The position numbers were made by a program, and so were the translations under genes. A stretch of DNA of 64,000 nucleotides from Chitinophaga sp. SYP-B3965 (GTDB lineage: Bacteria; Bacteroidota; Bacteroidia; Chitinophagales; Chitinophagaceae). Shown in pieces: positions 8,790-18,244 of the stretch (the stretch's first letter is position 1; every line of letters starts with the position of its first letter). The stretch spans positions 2,294,001 through 2,358,000 of the forward strand of contig NZ_WJFD01000001.1 of the NCBI RefSeq assembly GCF_009647655.1, in the 5' to 3' direction. The notes under the pieces are model-generated. The model saw only the letters and a program-made list of their open reading frames with translations, was not told the origin of the DNA and ran no database searches.

Positions 8790-9905
8790 ATGAAAAAGAT
8801 CATCACAGCTGCAGTCCTTCTGCTCCCATTGTCACTCATAGCCCAGGAGATCCCTTTTGAAATAAAAGGTAAGATCGCAGACCCGGGTACGCCAGCGAAA
8901 GTATTTGTCTATTACCGTAATGGTGCGGATAATATTTCCGATTCCACGGACTTACAGGGTGGTCAGTTTTCCTTTAAAGGGAAAGTGGCTTCCCCATCCA
9001 GGGCTACACTTGTATTGCGTAAAGCAATGAAGATGGAAAACCTGAGTTTATACCTGGAGAAAGGTGTTATAAATGTCAACGGCTCAGAAGGCTTCAGTAC
9101 GGCAACCATAAGCGGCGGCCCGCTGAATGCTGAATTTAATAAACTGGGGGAAGCAACAAAAGCCACCAAAGCCAAATATGCAGAGCTCAACAAAGAATAC
9201 ATGGCCGCTGATGAAGCTACCCGCAAGAGCGAAGCATTCCTGAAAGAGCGGACTGATAAATACAAAGCGATCTCTGTAGAAGAAAAAGCAGCCCTGCTGG
9301 CATTTATCAAAAGCAATCCAAAAACCATCATCGCCCTGGATGCGCTGCAATCATACGCAGGATCTATGCCTGATGATGTGGCTGCAATAGAAAACATCTA
9401 CAAAGGGTTAGCTGCACCAGTACAAAGCAGCACCGCCGGAAAAAATTTCGAGAAGATCCTCACAGGCTGGAAGAATACAGCCATCGGTGCAACAGCACCG
9501 GAATTTACGCAGAACAACACAGAAGGTAAACCTGTAAAGCTGGTTGATTTCCGTGGGAAATATGTATTGATCGATTTCTGGGCATCCTGGTGTGGTCCCT
9601 GCCGTGCAGAAAATCCGCATGTGGTGAAAGCGTACGAAAAATATAAGGATAAGAACTTCACGATACTCGGTGTATCCCTTGATCAGCCGACAGGTAAAGA
9701 AGCCTGGATCAAAGCGATCGCAGATGATAACCTAACCTGGACGCAGGTAAGCGATCTGAAATACTGGGAGAATGAAGCGGCCCGCCTCTATGGCATCCGC
9801 GGTATTCCGCAGAACTACCTGCTGGATCCTAAGGGTAAGATCATCGCTAAGAATCTGCGTGGTGATGCACTGGATAAAAAACTGGCGGAGGTGATCGCGA
9901 ATTAA
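8790..9905 (+). CDS. TlpA/ResA-like thioredoxin-fold protein with N-terminal DUF4369
   Basis: Exported thiol-disulfide oxidoreductase of 371 aa. The signal peptide is residues 1-18. A DUF4369-type beta domain (about 22-110) is followed by a charged helical linker (about 115-215) and a C-terminal TlpA-like thioredoxin domain (about 232-371). The active site is WASWC268-G-P-C271, with the cis-proline loop in GIPQNYLL. It lies 10 nt after susD and is followed at once by a strong terminator, so it is the last gene of the ECF/FecR/SusCD operon. Such proteins recur beside SusCD pairs in Bacteroidota. The role may be disulfide reduction on imported substrates or on periplasmic enzymes, but this is inferred. 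Confidence 0.9.
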   Translation: MKKIITAAVLLLPLSLIAQEIPFEIKGKIADPGTPAKVFVYYRNGADNISDSTDLQGGQFSFKGKVASPSRATLVLRKAMKMENLSLYLEKGVINVNGSEGFSTATISGGPLNAEFNKLGEATKATKAKYAELNKEYMAADEATRKSEAFLKERTDKYKAISVEEKAALLAFIKSNPKTIIALDALQSYAGSMPDDVAAIENIYKGLAAPVQSSTAGKNFEKILTGWKNTAIGATAPEFTQNNTEGKPVKLVDFRGKYVLIDFWASWCGPCRAENPHVVKAYEKYKDKNFTILGVSLDQPTGKEAWIKAIADDNLTWTQVSDLKYWENEAARLYGIRGIPQNYLLDPKGKIIAKNLRGDALDKKLAEVIAN

Positions 9906-9922
9906 GTGTTTTTTAAAATAGT

Positions 9923-9965
9923 GAGGCCGGATTGCAATGGATGCAATCCGGCCTCGTTGTTTTTA
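9923..9965 (+). terminator. Intrinsic terminator after the tlpA-like gene
   Basis: Perfect 14-bp stem (9923-9936 with 9942-9955), 5-nt loop, followed by GTTGTTTTTATT. It begins 17 nt after the stop codon. The left flank is also A/T-rich, so it may also stop leftward transcription from the convergent gene. Confidence 0.9.
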
Positions 9966-9981
9966 TTATTGCTTATTTCAG

Positions 9982-10016
9982 ACCATTTTCCCGACGTCAG
10001 GAAAATGGTTCTTTTT
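9982..10016 (+). terminator. Second hairpin in the convergent gap
   Basis: Perfect 10-bp stem (9982-9991 with 10000-10009), 8-nt loop, then TTCTTTTTA. It is oriented for rightward transcription and backs up the stronger hairpin just upstream. It ends at the stop codon of the minus-strand gene. Confidence 0.6.
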
Positions 10017-12168
10017 ACCAACTAATATCCACCCTCACCCCATCCGGGTTATTATCAAACTGCACAAAACAGGTCTTAGAAGATTCATCCCATGAAGTAG
10101 ACGCAGGCTTTATCTTCTCCCCACCCGGCCCCGTCAGCATCATTTCCTTCGGCGTAAAAGGCAGCAAAATACGCATCGCATTCACCGTTCTCACAGGGCT
10201 TTTTGCCACGAAACTATAAGAACCTGCCTTCCGCTCTTCATTATAAACACGGCATGCAGCAGCAAGCACCTGCGGTTTCCCCTGCTCCTTCACTCTCCCT
10301 ACGTTCAGCAACAAAGCCTGCGTTCCTGGAGTAACAGATTTACTAGCCAGCACAGGTAGTGTAGGATCAAAAAGATCGATCACCGGCCCCTTTACCACAT
10401 AAGGCTCCTGACCAGTGCTTTCATCCATCACCGCCACAACATCGTACATCCCCCTGGATACATAGAGGCTATTCTTGAACAGAAGTTTGCCTGCTTTGGC
10501 ACTTTCTTCATAAGCCTTTTTCACCAGCGCCACATAAGCCGCTTCCCCTCCTGCATTCATCACAAATTCTTTAGGATGCTGGCGTACGATATATACCACC
10601 CCTTTTCCTACGTTTGATTGCGGGCTTGCCGGGTTAATACCCAGCAGTTTAAAAAGGTGTTCAGAAGGCGCTTTAAAGCTATTGCCCTTCGTATTCCACC
10701 ATTCCTGTACGGATTGATAAGGATCATCATCCTGGCCGCAATAGATCAGCACACCGCCTTTCTTTACCCATGCCGCCAGGTGTTCATGCACCTCAGGCGA
10801 CATCGGTTTCATGTTGGAGTAACTCATCACCAATACCTTGATATCTTTCAGCGTTCCCGCAAACGGCAGGTTTTCCATGTGTACTGTTTGTACCGGAATA
10901 CCCAGCTTCACCAGCGGCAACGTTTGCCCGTAGAAGTTAGAGAACTGCGGATCTTCAAATCCCTGATGCGTAGGGAAACGCTGGAACATCATGGAATTAC
11001 CCATGAGCACACCTATCCCGTTTATGCCGGACACCTTGTTCTCCGTTACCGGCATACTGTTCAGCGCATTGACCATGATCTGCATCTGGGTGGAATAATA
11101 CTTCGGGATCAGGATGCTGGAATCACTGTTCGGCAATTTGTATGGGCGGGTATAGATCCGCTCCGGCCAGGGCATCACTTCGTAATCTGCTACCGTGGGA
11201 TATAACAGCTTAGCCGTAAAAGTAGCTTCGTAATTACGTTTGTAATCTCCCCAATCGCGCGGCCAATCTTCTATCGGGTCCGTGAGCAGGAAGATCTTGC
11301 GGCCGGTAGGCGCCGTCATAGAGATCATCGAACCATATTCGAGGAATGCATTTTCAAACACCCGTTCTTTCCGTAAGCCGTTGTAAAAAGTAGGCTCGCG
11401 CGAGGTGCCTGTCCATACCTGTGCAACGTAACCATCTATGCTGGGCAGCGAAGCTAAACTCGCCTCCGGGCTTACGATCCGCCAGGAAGAATAATTCACC
11501 AGCGAATGTGTGGGGATATACACCTTCACATCCATGCCCTTCTGTTTACCATATGCTTTAGCGTATTCGGACACTTCTTTGATGGCATTGAAATACAGGT
11601 GGTATTTCAGTTTGCTGGACAGGTACGTATTCTCCGGTGAAGTATGTTGCGGCTGCCAGGGGAATCCATAATAACGCTGCCATTCCTTTTTGAATACTTC
11701 ACTATAACCTGCACGCGCCCAGAACTCCGGTTCTTCCAGGTGAATGTGGCTGATACCAGCATCGATCACTTTTTTGATGATGGCCTCCTTCATATAAGCG
11801 ATGAAGGTGCTTTCCGGCACCACGTAAGGCACATTCCGGCCATGCCAGATGGTATCGCCATCCTGCTCTACCTGCCCGATGCCAAAGTGATTTTTGCCAT
11901 CCCATTTACCGGTGAAATAATCTTCGTACTGCCCCCAGGCAATGCCGGTCATGAAATGGGTCTGATACCCCCTCTCCTGCCATGATCGCACACGTTGCTC
12001 AAAGGTGATGCCACGGCGATCGTTGGCTCCATAAACGATCGCAATATCGGAACGGACATCAATTTCCGGGGTCCACGCACTACTGGTCTGAAAGGCCGTT
12101 TTCTGCTGCGCTATAGCAGCGGCAGAAATGCTCAGGCTGCAAACAATTATGAATGCTCTTTTCATCAT
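10015..12168 (-). CDS. Putative secreted glycoside hydrolase: TIM-barrel-like with amidotransferase-like domain
   Basis: 717 aa with a clean signal peptide (MMKRAFIIVC to about AIAQ, residue 21). I do not recognise a named family. The first about 400 residues read like a (beta/alpha)8 hydrolase, with acidic strand-end motifs HIHLEEPEFW (about 140-150) and repeated aromatic stretches (GYVAQVWTG; FLLTDPIEDWPRDWGDY). Residues about 425-490 look like the class-I-amidotransferase-like domain that follows the barrel in GH42-type enzymes (IKVLVMSYSNMKPMS, then WVKKGGVLIYCG). A beta-rich C-terminal part follows. The start overlaps the stop of the DUF3823 gene by 4 nt, so the two are translationally coupled and belong to the second SusCD operon. 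The reaction and substrate are unproven. Confidence 0.7.
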   Translation of the reverse strand: MMKRAFIIVCSLSISAAAIAQQKTAFQTSSAWTPEIDVRSDIAIVYGANDRRGITFEQRVRSWQERGYQTHFMTGIAWGQYEDYFTGKWDGKNHFGIGQVEQDGDTIWHGRNVPYVVPESTFIAYMKEAIIKKVIDAGISHIHLEEPEFWARAGYSEVFKKEWQRYYGFPWQPQHTSPENTYLSSKLKYHLYFNAIKEVSEYAKAYGKQKGMDVKVYIPTHSLVNYSSWRIVSPEASLASLPSIDGYVAQVWTGTSREPTFYNGLRKERVFENAFLEYGSMISMTAPTGRKIFLLTDPIEDWPRDWGDYKRNYEATFTAKLLYPTVADYEVMPWPERIYTRPYKLPNSDSSILIPKYYSTQMQIMVNALNSMPVTENKVSGINGIGVLMGNSMMFQRFPTHQGFEDPQFSNFYGQTLPLVKLGIPVQTVHMENLPFAGTLKDIKVLVMSYSNMKPMSPEVHEHLAAWVKKGGVLIYCGQDDDPYQSVQEWWNTKGNSFKAPSEHLFKLLGINPASPQSNVGKGVVYIVRQHPKEFVMNAGGEAAYVALVKKAYEESAKAGKLLFKNSLYVSRGMYDVVAVMDESTGQEPYVVKGPVIDLFDPTLPVLASKSVTPGTQALLLNVGRVKEQGKPQVLAAACRVYNEERKAGSYSFVAKSPVRTVNAMRILLPFTPKEMMLTGPGGEKIKPASTSWDESSKTCFVQFDNNPDGVRVDISW

Positions 12169-12914
12169 GGTATATTCAATGTTTTGACGGTTGTGTAGTT
12201 GTAATATTTCAGACCATAATCTACACGCGCTCCCACCCGCAGATAGTAAGCACGGGAAGCAGGGAGTTTATCTTTCGTGGTGAGGGTAACAGTTTGCCCC
12301 AGCTGATCATTGCCGGTTGTACCGCTGTAATTCACCTGCACAGAATATTTATTATCGTAGTTGTTATTACCCACGTAAGTATTAGGACTTACAAAGAGGA
12401 ATACATCCGTTACGTTCTGCTGGAACAAAGGATTGGCAGTGCCACGCGTAAAACGCACCTGCACGGAAATAGCCTGGTTAGCGCTATTGTATGCCGGTTC
12501 TCCTATCCATTCCACATTCAGGAAAGGTTCCACTTCAAAATCAACATTAGTGGTGCCGGCAATATCCATCGTTTTACGATTATCTACTGTGATCTGACCA
12601 GAGCCATCGTATTGCAGCAGCGGTACAAAAGGACCTTCCACGGAAATGCGGTAGTTACCTTTGAAGATCTTCGTATTGCGGAAAGATCCATCCTGCATGG
12701 CGAAGAAATAATAAGGTGTGGGCGTCTTGCTCCAGCTCAGTTCTTCCAGCACAAGGCGAATACCTCTGTCTCCTGCTTCGGATTGCAGGTTCACCTTAGC
12801 GGCGGCAGTTTTCACATTACCGGCGAGTGTTTCCTTCGGTTCCGGATAATCATCGAACTTCTTCGTGCAGGCGCTGGCCATCAATATTAATATAAATAAA
12901 CTTATGTTTTTCAT
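12165..12914 (-). CDS. DUF3823-type SusCD-associated lipoprotein
   Basis: 249-aa lipoprotein: hydrophobic leader, then lipobox LMASACTKKFDDYPEP (Cys about residue 16). The pattern of an early DxYPxPxxTLxGxV segment and two consecutive beta-sandwich-like halves fits DUF3823 proteins, which are found almost only beside SusC/SusD pairs and are presumed surface glycan-binding partners. It lies 11 nt after susD and overlaps the following hydrolase by 4 nt. No catalytic residues are evident. Confidence 0.8.
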   Translation of the reverse strand: MKNISLFILILMASACTKKFDDYPEPKETLAGNVKTAAAKVNLQSEAGDRGIRLVLEELSWSKTPTPYYFFAMQDGSFRNTKIFKGNYRISVEGPFVPLLQYDGSGQITVDNRKTMDIAGTTNVDFEVEPFLNVEWIGEPAYNSANQAISVQVRFTRGTANPLFQQNVTDVFLFVSPNTYVGNNNYDNKYSVQVNYSGTTGNDQLGQTVTLTTKDKLPASRAYYLRVGARVDYGLKYYNYTTVKTLNIP

Positions 12915-12925
12915 GACGTTACTTT

Positions 12926-14824
12926 TTAATAACCTGGGTTCTGGATAAGGTTCTGGCTTTTAGAGATCTCCGAGCCGGGTATCTCCTGGTAATACCACCT
13001 GGTATCAAACGTATACCGGGAGTTCCGTTCATCAAACCGCGCATCGAAGAAATATTTGCCGGCGCCTGCTGCATAGAACGGCATCAGCGTACGATACACG
13101 GTACCGTTTTGTTCCTTGTCCAGGATGCGCCATCTTTTCAGATCCCACCAAACCTTGTTTTCAAATGCCAGTTCTTTCCTTCTTTCATTACGCACGATGT
13201 TGATGTTGTTCAACTCGGCAATGGAGCCTAATAATACCGCACCTGCCCTGTCACGGATCTGGTTGATGATATTAAAAGCATCCTGCAGGTAATTACCAGC
13301 CTGTCCGCCTGCATACAATTCATAAGCAGCTTCTGCACGGTTCAGCAATACTTCTGCATAACGCATTTCGATCCATGTCTGGTCTGAACGGTTTTCCAGT
13401 ACTTCTGCGGTAGGTCTTGCAGGGTCCAGGTATTTCCGCACCGAGAAACCGGATACAGCGGCGGTGCCATCAGCTGTGAACACACCACTCCGGCCTGCAG
13501 GGTTTTTCTTTGATCCATCCGGCAGCGTAAAAGGTGTTTGCTGTGCATTGGCGGAAGAAACGATATTGGCAGCAGGATAAGGTGCAGTAGACCCCTCCGG
13601 CAACAAGCGATCTATCCCCCCGGCTACCGCGCCGGTATAGATACCCCGATAGATCTCTATGCTTTCATTCTTAAATACATCTCCCGGAACGATCACGGAA
13701 GCCCGGAGACGCGGCTCTGCATTTGCAAAGAGATCGAGTGTATTGGTGTAGAGGATGTATTTACCTGTAGCGTCCAGCGTTTGAATGGTGCCATCTGCAT
13801 TTTTAGGTATGCCATCAAATAACTCTACTAAATTCAGTGTAGGATTCACTTCCGAAGAATAACCATTTCCTCCCATCAGCTGGCGCGGCACATTGTAAGC
13901 ATCATAACCGTGAACCGTTTCAGGATATTTATATCCTTTGATGAGGATGTTCTCCCCACTGGTGGCATCAAAGAACAGGTTGATGTAATTCTGCATCTGG
14001 GCCGCTTTATCTCCTGCCGTCCAGTTTTTCCTGTACAGGCTGTATTGCCCTTCCAGTAGCACAGCTGCATCATAGGCGGCTTTGAAATACTCATTTGCCC
14101 TGGTAGCCGGGATACCGCATAAGCGATTTTGATTACCATCAAACAATTGGATCTGGTTGTACTTTGCAATGGAACCTGCGTACAACATTGCACGGGATTT
14201 AAAAGCAGCAGCCACATATTTATTCGCACGGCCGGACTCACTCGTGGGCTTCATATTGTTATATGCGAAATCAAGATCAGCTGCAATGGAATCATAGACT
14301 GCAGCCTCGGAGGCGCGTGGCACCCTAAGTTCTTCTATGCTTTGTTCAGGATAGTTCAATACCGTGTTCACAATGGGTACACCACCGTATCTTTTCACGA
14401 GTGCCATATAGGTCACTGCACGAATGAAACGGGCTTCTCCCATCCAATGGTTCACATCTGCCTGCTGAAAGTTGCCGGCATAAGTGGGTAGTGTTTGCAG
14501 GAAATAATTTGCTTCCCTTAATAGCGGGTAAGCGCGTTCCCAGAAGTTGAAACCTTCTGTTGTAGAACCATTCAGGTCACGGCTCAAAGCCTCGCCGGTG
14601 TTGGCCGGTTGAGGATTGATGATCCAGAAATGATTAGTGCCTCTTGTGGGTGAATAGCGGAAATCTTCCAATGGCAATTCACTATAGCAGCGCGCCATGT
14701 AGATCCTGATGCCACCTTCTGTGGTAAATACATCTTTGTCCTGGATCACGTTCATCGGTGGAATATCCAGATCGGTGCAACCGACGAAACATACGATGGA
14801 AAGTAAGAATATCTTCAGTTTCAT
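12926..14824 (-). CDS. RagB/SusD-family glycan-binding lipoprotein (second locus)
   Basis: 632 aa, larger than the average SusD. Lipobox SIVCFVGCTDLDIPP (Cys about residue 16). It carries N-terminal SusD helices (YMARCYSEL; GEARFIRAVTYMALVKRYGGVPIV) and the C-terminal SusD signature IEMRYAEVLLNRAEAAYE, then RNERRKELAFENKVWWDLKRWR. It ends in the canonical NLIQNPGY. Extra sequence (about 330-470) between the two halves accounts for the length. It follows susC after 4 nt and precedes the DUF3823 gene by 11 nt. The substrate is unknown. Confidence 0.95.
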   Translation of the reverse strand: MKLKIFLLSIVCFVGCTDLDIPPMNVIQDKDVFTTEGGIRIYMARCYSELPLEDFRYSPTRGTNHFWIINPQPANTGEALSRDLNGSTTEGFNFWERAYPLLREANYFLQTLPTYAGNFQQADVNHWMGEARFIRAVTYMALVKRYGGVPIVNTVLNYPEQSIEELRVPRASEAAVYDSIAADLDFAYNNMKPTSESGRANKYVAAAFKSRAMLYAGSIAKYNQIQLFDGNQNRLCGIPATRANEYFKAAYDAAVLLEGQYSLYRKNWTAGDKAAQMQNYINLFFDATSGENILIKGYKYPETVHGYDAYNVPRQLMGGNGYSSEVNPTLNLVELFDGIPKNADGTIQTLDATGKYILYTNTLDLFANAEPRLRASVIVPGDVFKNESIEIYRGIYTGAVAGGIDRLLPEGSTAPYPAANIVSSANAQQTPFTLPDGSKKNPAGRSGVFTADGTAAVSGFSVRKYLDPARPTAEVLENRSDQTWIEMRYAEVLLNRAEAAYELYAGGQAGNYLQDAFNIINQIRDRAGAVLLGSIAELNNINIVRNERRKELAFENKVWWDLKRWRILDKEQNGTVYRTLMPFYAAGAGKYFFDARFDERNSRYTFDTRWYYQEIPGSEISKSQNLIQNPGY

Positions 14825-14828
14825 AACA

Positions 14829-17800
14829 TTAAAATTTAACGTTCAGGCCTACGGAAAAAGTCCTGTTAAGCGGATACAGGTAGCTGTACAAAGTAGCAGG
14901 GTGTTCAGGGTCTACATACTTGATGTCCGTGATGGTGATCAGGTTGTAGCCGTTCACAAAAGCCCTTACGCCGTGTAACCCTATCCTTTCTGTCAGCTTA
15001 TCCGGCAATGAGTATCCTATCTCTGCACTCTTCAGGCGCACATACGCGGCATTCTGTACGTTGAAGCCCGAGTTCTCATCCGGCACCGTGCCCGTATAGC
15101 CATATTTCCCCGGCACCCATTGTATATTGGGATCATAAGGATCCGCAGTTGGGTCTGCGGGATGCCACCTGTCCAGGAACAAGGCCAGGCCGCTGCCACC
15201 ACCCCAGAGGGATTCGCGCAGTTGTTCGTTATACCCGATGTTTACCAGGCTCGCACCTTGTATAAGGAGGTTGAAGTCTATGCCCTTCCAGGAACCGCCG
15301 AGCATAAGCCCATAGTTCACCATCGGGATGCCGTTGTAAGCAATGGGATGCACATCCAGATCGCTGATCATGCCATCTCCGTTCCAGTCTTCATAAGCGT
15401 AATCACCAGGCAGTGTACCTCTTCCCACATAAGTTTTGCTGGCCAGGATATCCTGCCAGGAGCCAAAGCGGCCACCGGCACCAAGGCCCCAGCGGGCATT
15501 ATTGAAGCGGTTGTTGGAATTCTGCCGCCAGTTATCGTAGGAATTACCCGCAGCAGAACGCTCTACATAACGGTTGCGGGTACGCGTGTAAGAATAGATC
15601 GCTTTGGCGTAATACTCGAAGTCGCCAATTTTATTACCGTGATTGATCTCTACTTCCACACCTTGTGAGCGGCTGCTGTTGAGGTTCTCTTCCGGAAGGT
15701 TAGCGCCTACTACACCTGGCAGGCTTTGCGAACGGGTCGTCAGCAAACCGGTACCATCACGGCGGAATACATCTACCGTAACACCCAGCATGCCCTGCCA
15801 CGCATCTAAGTCAATACCAAGGTTGGTGGTTTTGGCTACAAACCAGGTAATGAAAGGATTGGGGATACCTTTACTTTGCAGGCCATTGATGAATTCCGCA
15901 TCGAAGATGCTGCCCGGAGGAAGCTGGTTATTATCGCCGGAAGCCGGATAAGTATATCCTGTGATGAACTGGTAAGCAATGGCGCCATCATCACCCAGTT
16001 CGCCGTAAGAAGCACGGAGTTTCAGGTTGCTGATCATCTTTAAGGTGGAAGAGTTCTTCCAGAATCCTTCTTCAGATAACCGCCATCCTACTGATACACC
16101 GGGGAAGAAACCATACCGTTTGTTTTCAGGGAATTTAGATGAACCATCTCTGCGAAAGCTCGCTTCCACCAGGTATTTGGATTTGTAGGCATAATTCAAC
16201 CTGCCCACCAGCGCCCGGTTAGCATTGCGGTAAAGATCGGTCAGGGAGGATGACATATTACCCTGCTGATTGGAACTATTACCCGCCATCAGCTGATCTA
16301 CTGCCAGGGAAAGTTCCCGCATGGCATAGAAGTTATCACCAGAGCGCACATTGTTTTCATACAGCAGTAATGCACTCACATCATGCACGGTATTGAACTT
16401 GTGGTCGTAGCTGGCAGACAACTGGAACAGCGTATTAGGCCGCTCAAAATATTCCCGCCGTAAACTGGAAGGCGACTGCTGCGGCCTGGCCGTGTAAGTA
16501 TCCGAAGCACCATCATAAGTATATTGATTGTACTGCCGTTGATACAGTTTATTGATGAAGCTGTTATAGTCGTAGCTATATACTGCTTTGAACTTTAGCC
16601 CGGACAAAAAAGGCGCCTGGTAAGTAGCAGATACAGAGGACTGGAACCAGCGGTTCATAAATACCTTATACCCTGAAATATTCCTGTCGGACATGGCCAC
16701 GGGGTTTGTACCATCCACGGGTGTATGTGCCAGGTATTCCGGGTTATTGTTGGCATATACCGGCTCCAGCGGATTCTGCCGCCAGAAGGAACGAATGATC
16801 CACCAGGAATCCTGGTAGGGCTGGTTCTTCTGGTCCAGGATACCGCTCACGTTAAGGTCCATCGTGATATCTTTCGTTACTCTGCCCGAAATGTTGGCGC
16901 GTACGTTGTAGCGTTTATAGTTCAGATCACCGCTTCTGAGGAAACCTTGTTGCTCTGTGTAGCCAAGGCTCACGTAGTAACTGATATCTTCACTTCCGCC
17001 GGAAGCATTGAGGTTATGCTGCATTTGCGGCACCACATTCTTGATGGTGGGCGTATACCAGTCCGTGCTCGTTTTGCTGCCGTTACGGTATGCTTCAAAA
17101 TCAGCATCTGTGTATGCAATGCGGCCGCCGTTTACATTATGCATCTGCTTTTCGTTCACCAGTGTCATATAGCCGATAGCGTCCAGTGAGCGGGGAAGAC
17201 CAGAAGGCGTTTGCCATGTGTAACTACCGTTGTAAGTGAGCTGACGGCCGATCTTGCCACGTTTGGTGGTGACCAGCACAACACCGTTAGCTGCCCGTAC
17301 ACCATATACAGCTGCCGATGCATCTTTCAGTACAGAAACCGTTTCAATGTCATTGGGATCGAGACGGGCAATGTTATCCCGCGGGATACCATCTATGATC
17401 ATCAACGGTGCGCCAAACCCGCGGATGTCGAAGTTGTTATCAAAAGAACCCGGTTCACTGCTGTTCTGCACAATACGCAAACCAGGTACTTTACCGGTGA
17501 GCATGTTCACCACACTTTCGTTCTTAGTAGTATTGATCTCTTTACTGGTAACCGACGCTACAGAACCCGTGAGCGTTGCTTTTTTCTGCACACCATATCC
17601 CACTACTACCAATGTGGTGAGGGCTTTATTTTCTACTACAAGCTTCACATCAACCGTTGTTCTTTTCTGAATAGGTATTTCCTGGCTGATGTATCCGATG
17701 AAAGAGAACACCAGTGTTTCCGTCCCCTCAGGCACAGACAACACGTAACTGCCGTCTTCCCTGGTGGCCGTACCTTTGGAGGTACCTTTCACTGCCACGT

Positions 17801-18203
17801 TCACACCCGGCAGTGGTTCCTGGTTCTCTCCCACCACTTTTCCCTTCACCGAAAAAACCTGCTGAACAGGTGTGCTTCTGGGTTTCACCACGATCGTGTT
17901 TTCACGGATGGCATAATCCAGTGGCTGATTCGCAAAGCAGAGGTTCAGCACTTCCTCTATCGTTGCTTTTTCTACAGAAATGCTCACGGGTTTTGCAGTG
18001 GCCAGCTGAGCATCGTTGTACAGCAGTTTATAACCGCTTTGTCTTTTTAATTCTTTCAACACTTCTTCAATAGAAGTGTTCGTGACCTTTAGGGTGATCA
18101 ATTGTGCAAATGCCGATGCACGCACCTGCATGAATACGATCATACATAACGCGAAGGTCAGCTTCCCATAAATGAGGAATTTGGATGTGTGGAACCGGTT
18201 CAT
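14829..18203 (-). CDS. SusC/RagA-type TonB-linked transporter with STN domain (second locus)
   Basis: 1124 aa. Signal region FALCMIVFMQVRASAFAQ, then the STN domain (about 36-102, EVLKELKRQSGYKLLYN), a carboxypeptidase-D-like domain (about 118-190, VKGKVVGENQEPLPGVNVAVKG), the plug starting at VVVGYGVQKKATLTGSV, and a barrel ending in FSVGLNVKF. The STN domain together with the upstream FecR and sigma genes makes this a self-signalling importer. It follows fecR after 41 nt and precedes susD by 4 nt. Unlike the first SusC, the plug start is canonical. Confidence 0.96.
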   Translation of the reverse strand: MNRFHTSKFLIYGKLTFALCMIVFMQVRASAFAQLITLKVTNTSIEEVLKELKRQSGYKLLYNDAQLATAKPVSISVEKATIEEVLNLCFANQPLDYAIRENTIVVKPRSTPVQQVFSVKGKVVGENQEPLPGVNVAVKGTSKGTATREDGSYVLSVPEGTETLVFSFIGYISQEIPIQKRTTVDVKLVVENKALTTLVVVGYGVQKKATLTGSVASVTSKEINTTKNESVVNMLTGKVPGLRIVQNSSEPGSFDNNFDIRGFGAPLMIIDGIPRDNIARLDPNDIETVSVLKDASAAVYGVRAANGVVLVTTKRGKIGRQLTYNGSYTWQTPSGLPRSLDAIGYMTLVNEKQMHNVNGGRIAYTDADFEAYRNGSKTSTDWYTPTIKNVVPQMQHNLNASGGSEDISYYVSLGYTEQQGFLRSGDLNYKRYNVRANISGRVTKDITMDLNVSGILDQKNQPYQDSWWIIRSFWRQNPLEPVYANNNPEYLAHTPVDGTNPVAMSDRNISGYKVFMNRWFQSSVSATYQAPFLSGLKFKAVYSYDYNSFINKLYQRQYNQYTYDGASDTYTARPQQSPSSLRREYFERPNTLFQLSASYDHKFNTVHDVSALLLYENNVRSGDNFYAMRELSLAVDQLMAGNSSNQQGNMSSSLTDLYRNANRALVGRLNYAYKSKYLVEASFRRDGSSKFPENKRYGFFPGVSVGWRLSEEGFWKNSSTLKMISNLKLRASYGELGDDGAIAYQFITGYTYPASGDNNQLPPGSIFDAEFINGLQSKGIPNPFITWFVAKTTNLGIDLDAWQGMLGVTVDVFRRDGTGLLTTRSQSLPGVVGANLPEENLNSSRSQGVEVEINHGNKIGDFEYYAKAIYSYTRTRNRYVERSAAGNSYDNWRQNSNNRFNNARWGLGAGGRFGSWQDILASKTYVGRGTLPGDYAYEDWNGDGMISDLDVHPIAYNGIPMVNYGLMLGGSWKGIDFNLLIQGASLVNIGYNEQLRESLWGGGSGLALFLDRWHPADPTADPYDPNIQWVPGKYGYTGTVPDENSGFNVQNAAYVRLKSAEIGYSLPDKLTERIGLHGVRAFVNGYNLITITDIKYVDPEHPATLYSYLYPLNRTFSVGLNVKF

Positions 18204-18244
18204 AGCATATATTTTGGCTGTTATGGTTAAATAATATGGCTATA

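Noticed and set aside
12153..12890. 245-aa plus-strand ORF opposite the DUF3823 gene
   Set aside because: Composition (many Ile, His, Arg, Cys runs) is that of an antisense shadow; the minus-strand frame has a lipobox and operon context.
17211..18050. 279-aa plus-strand ORF opposite the second susC
   Set aside because: Low-complexity His/Cys/Phe-rich antisense translation of the STN and plug region; no start context or promoter.
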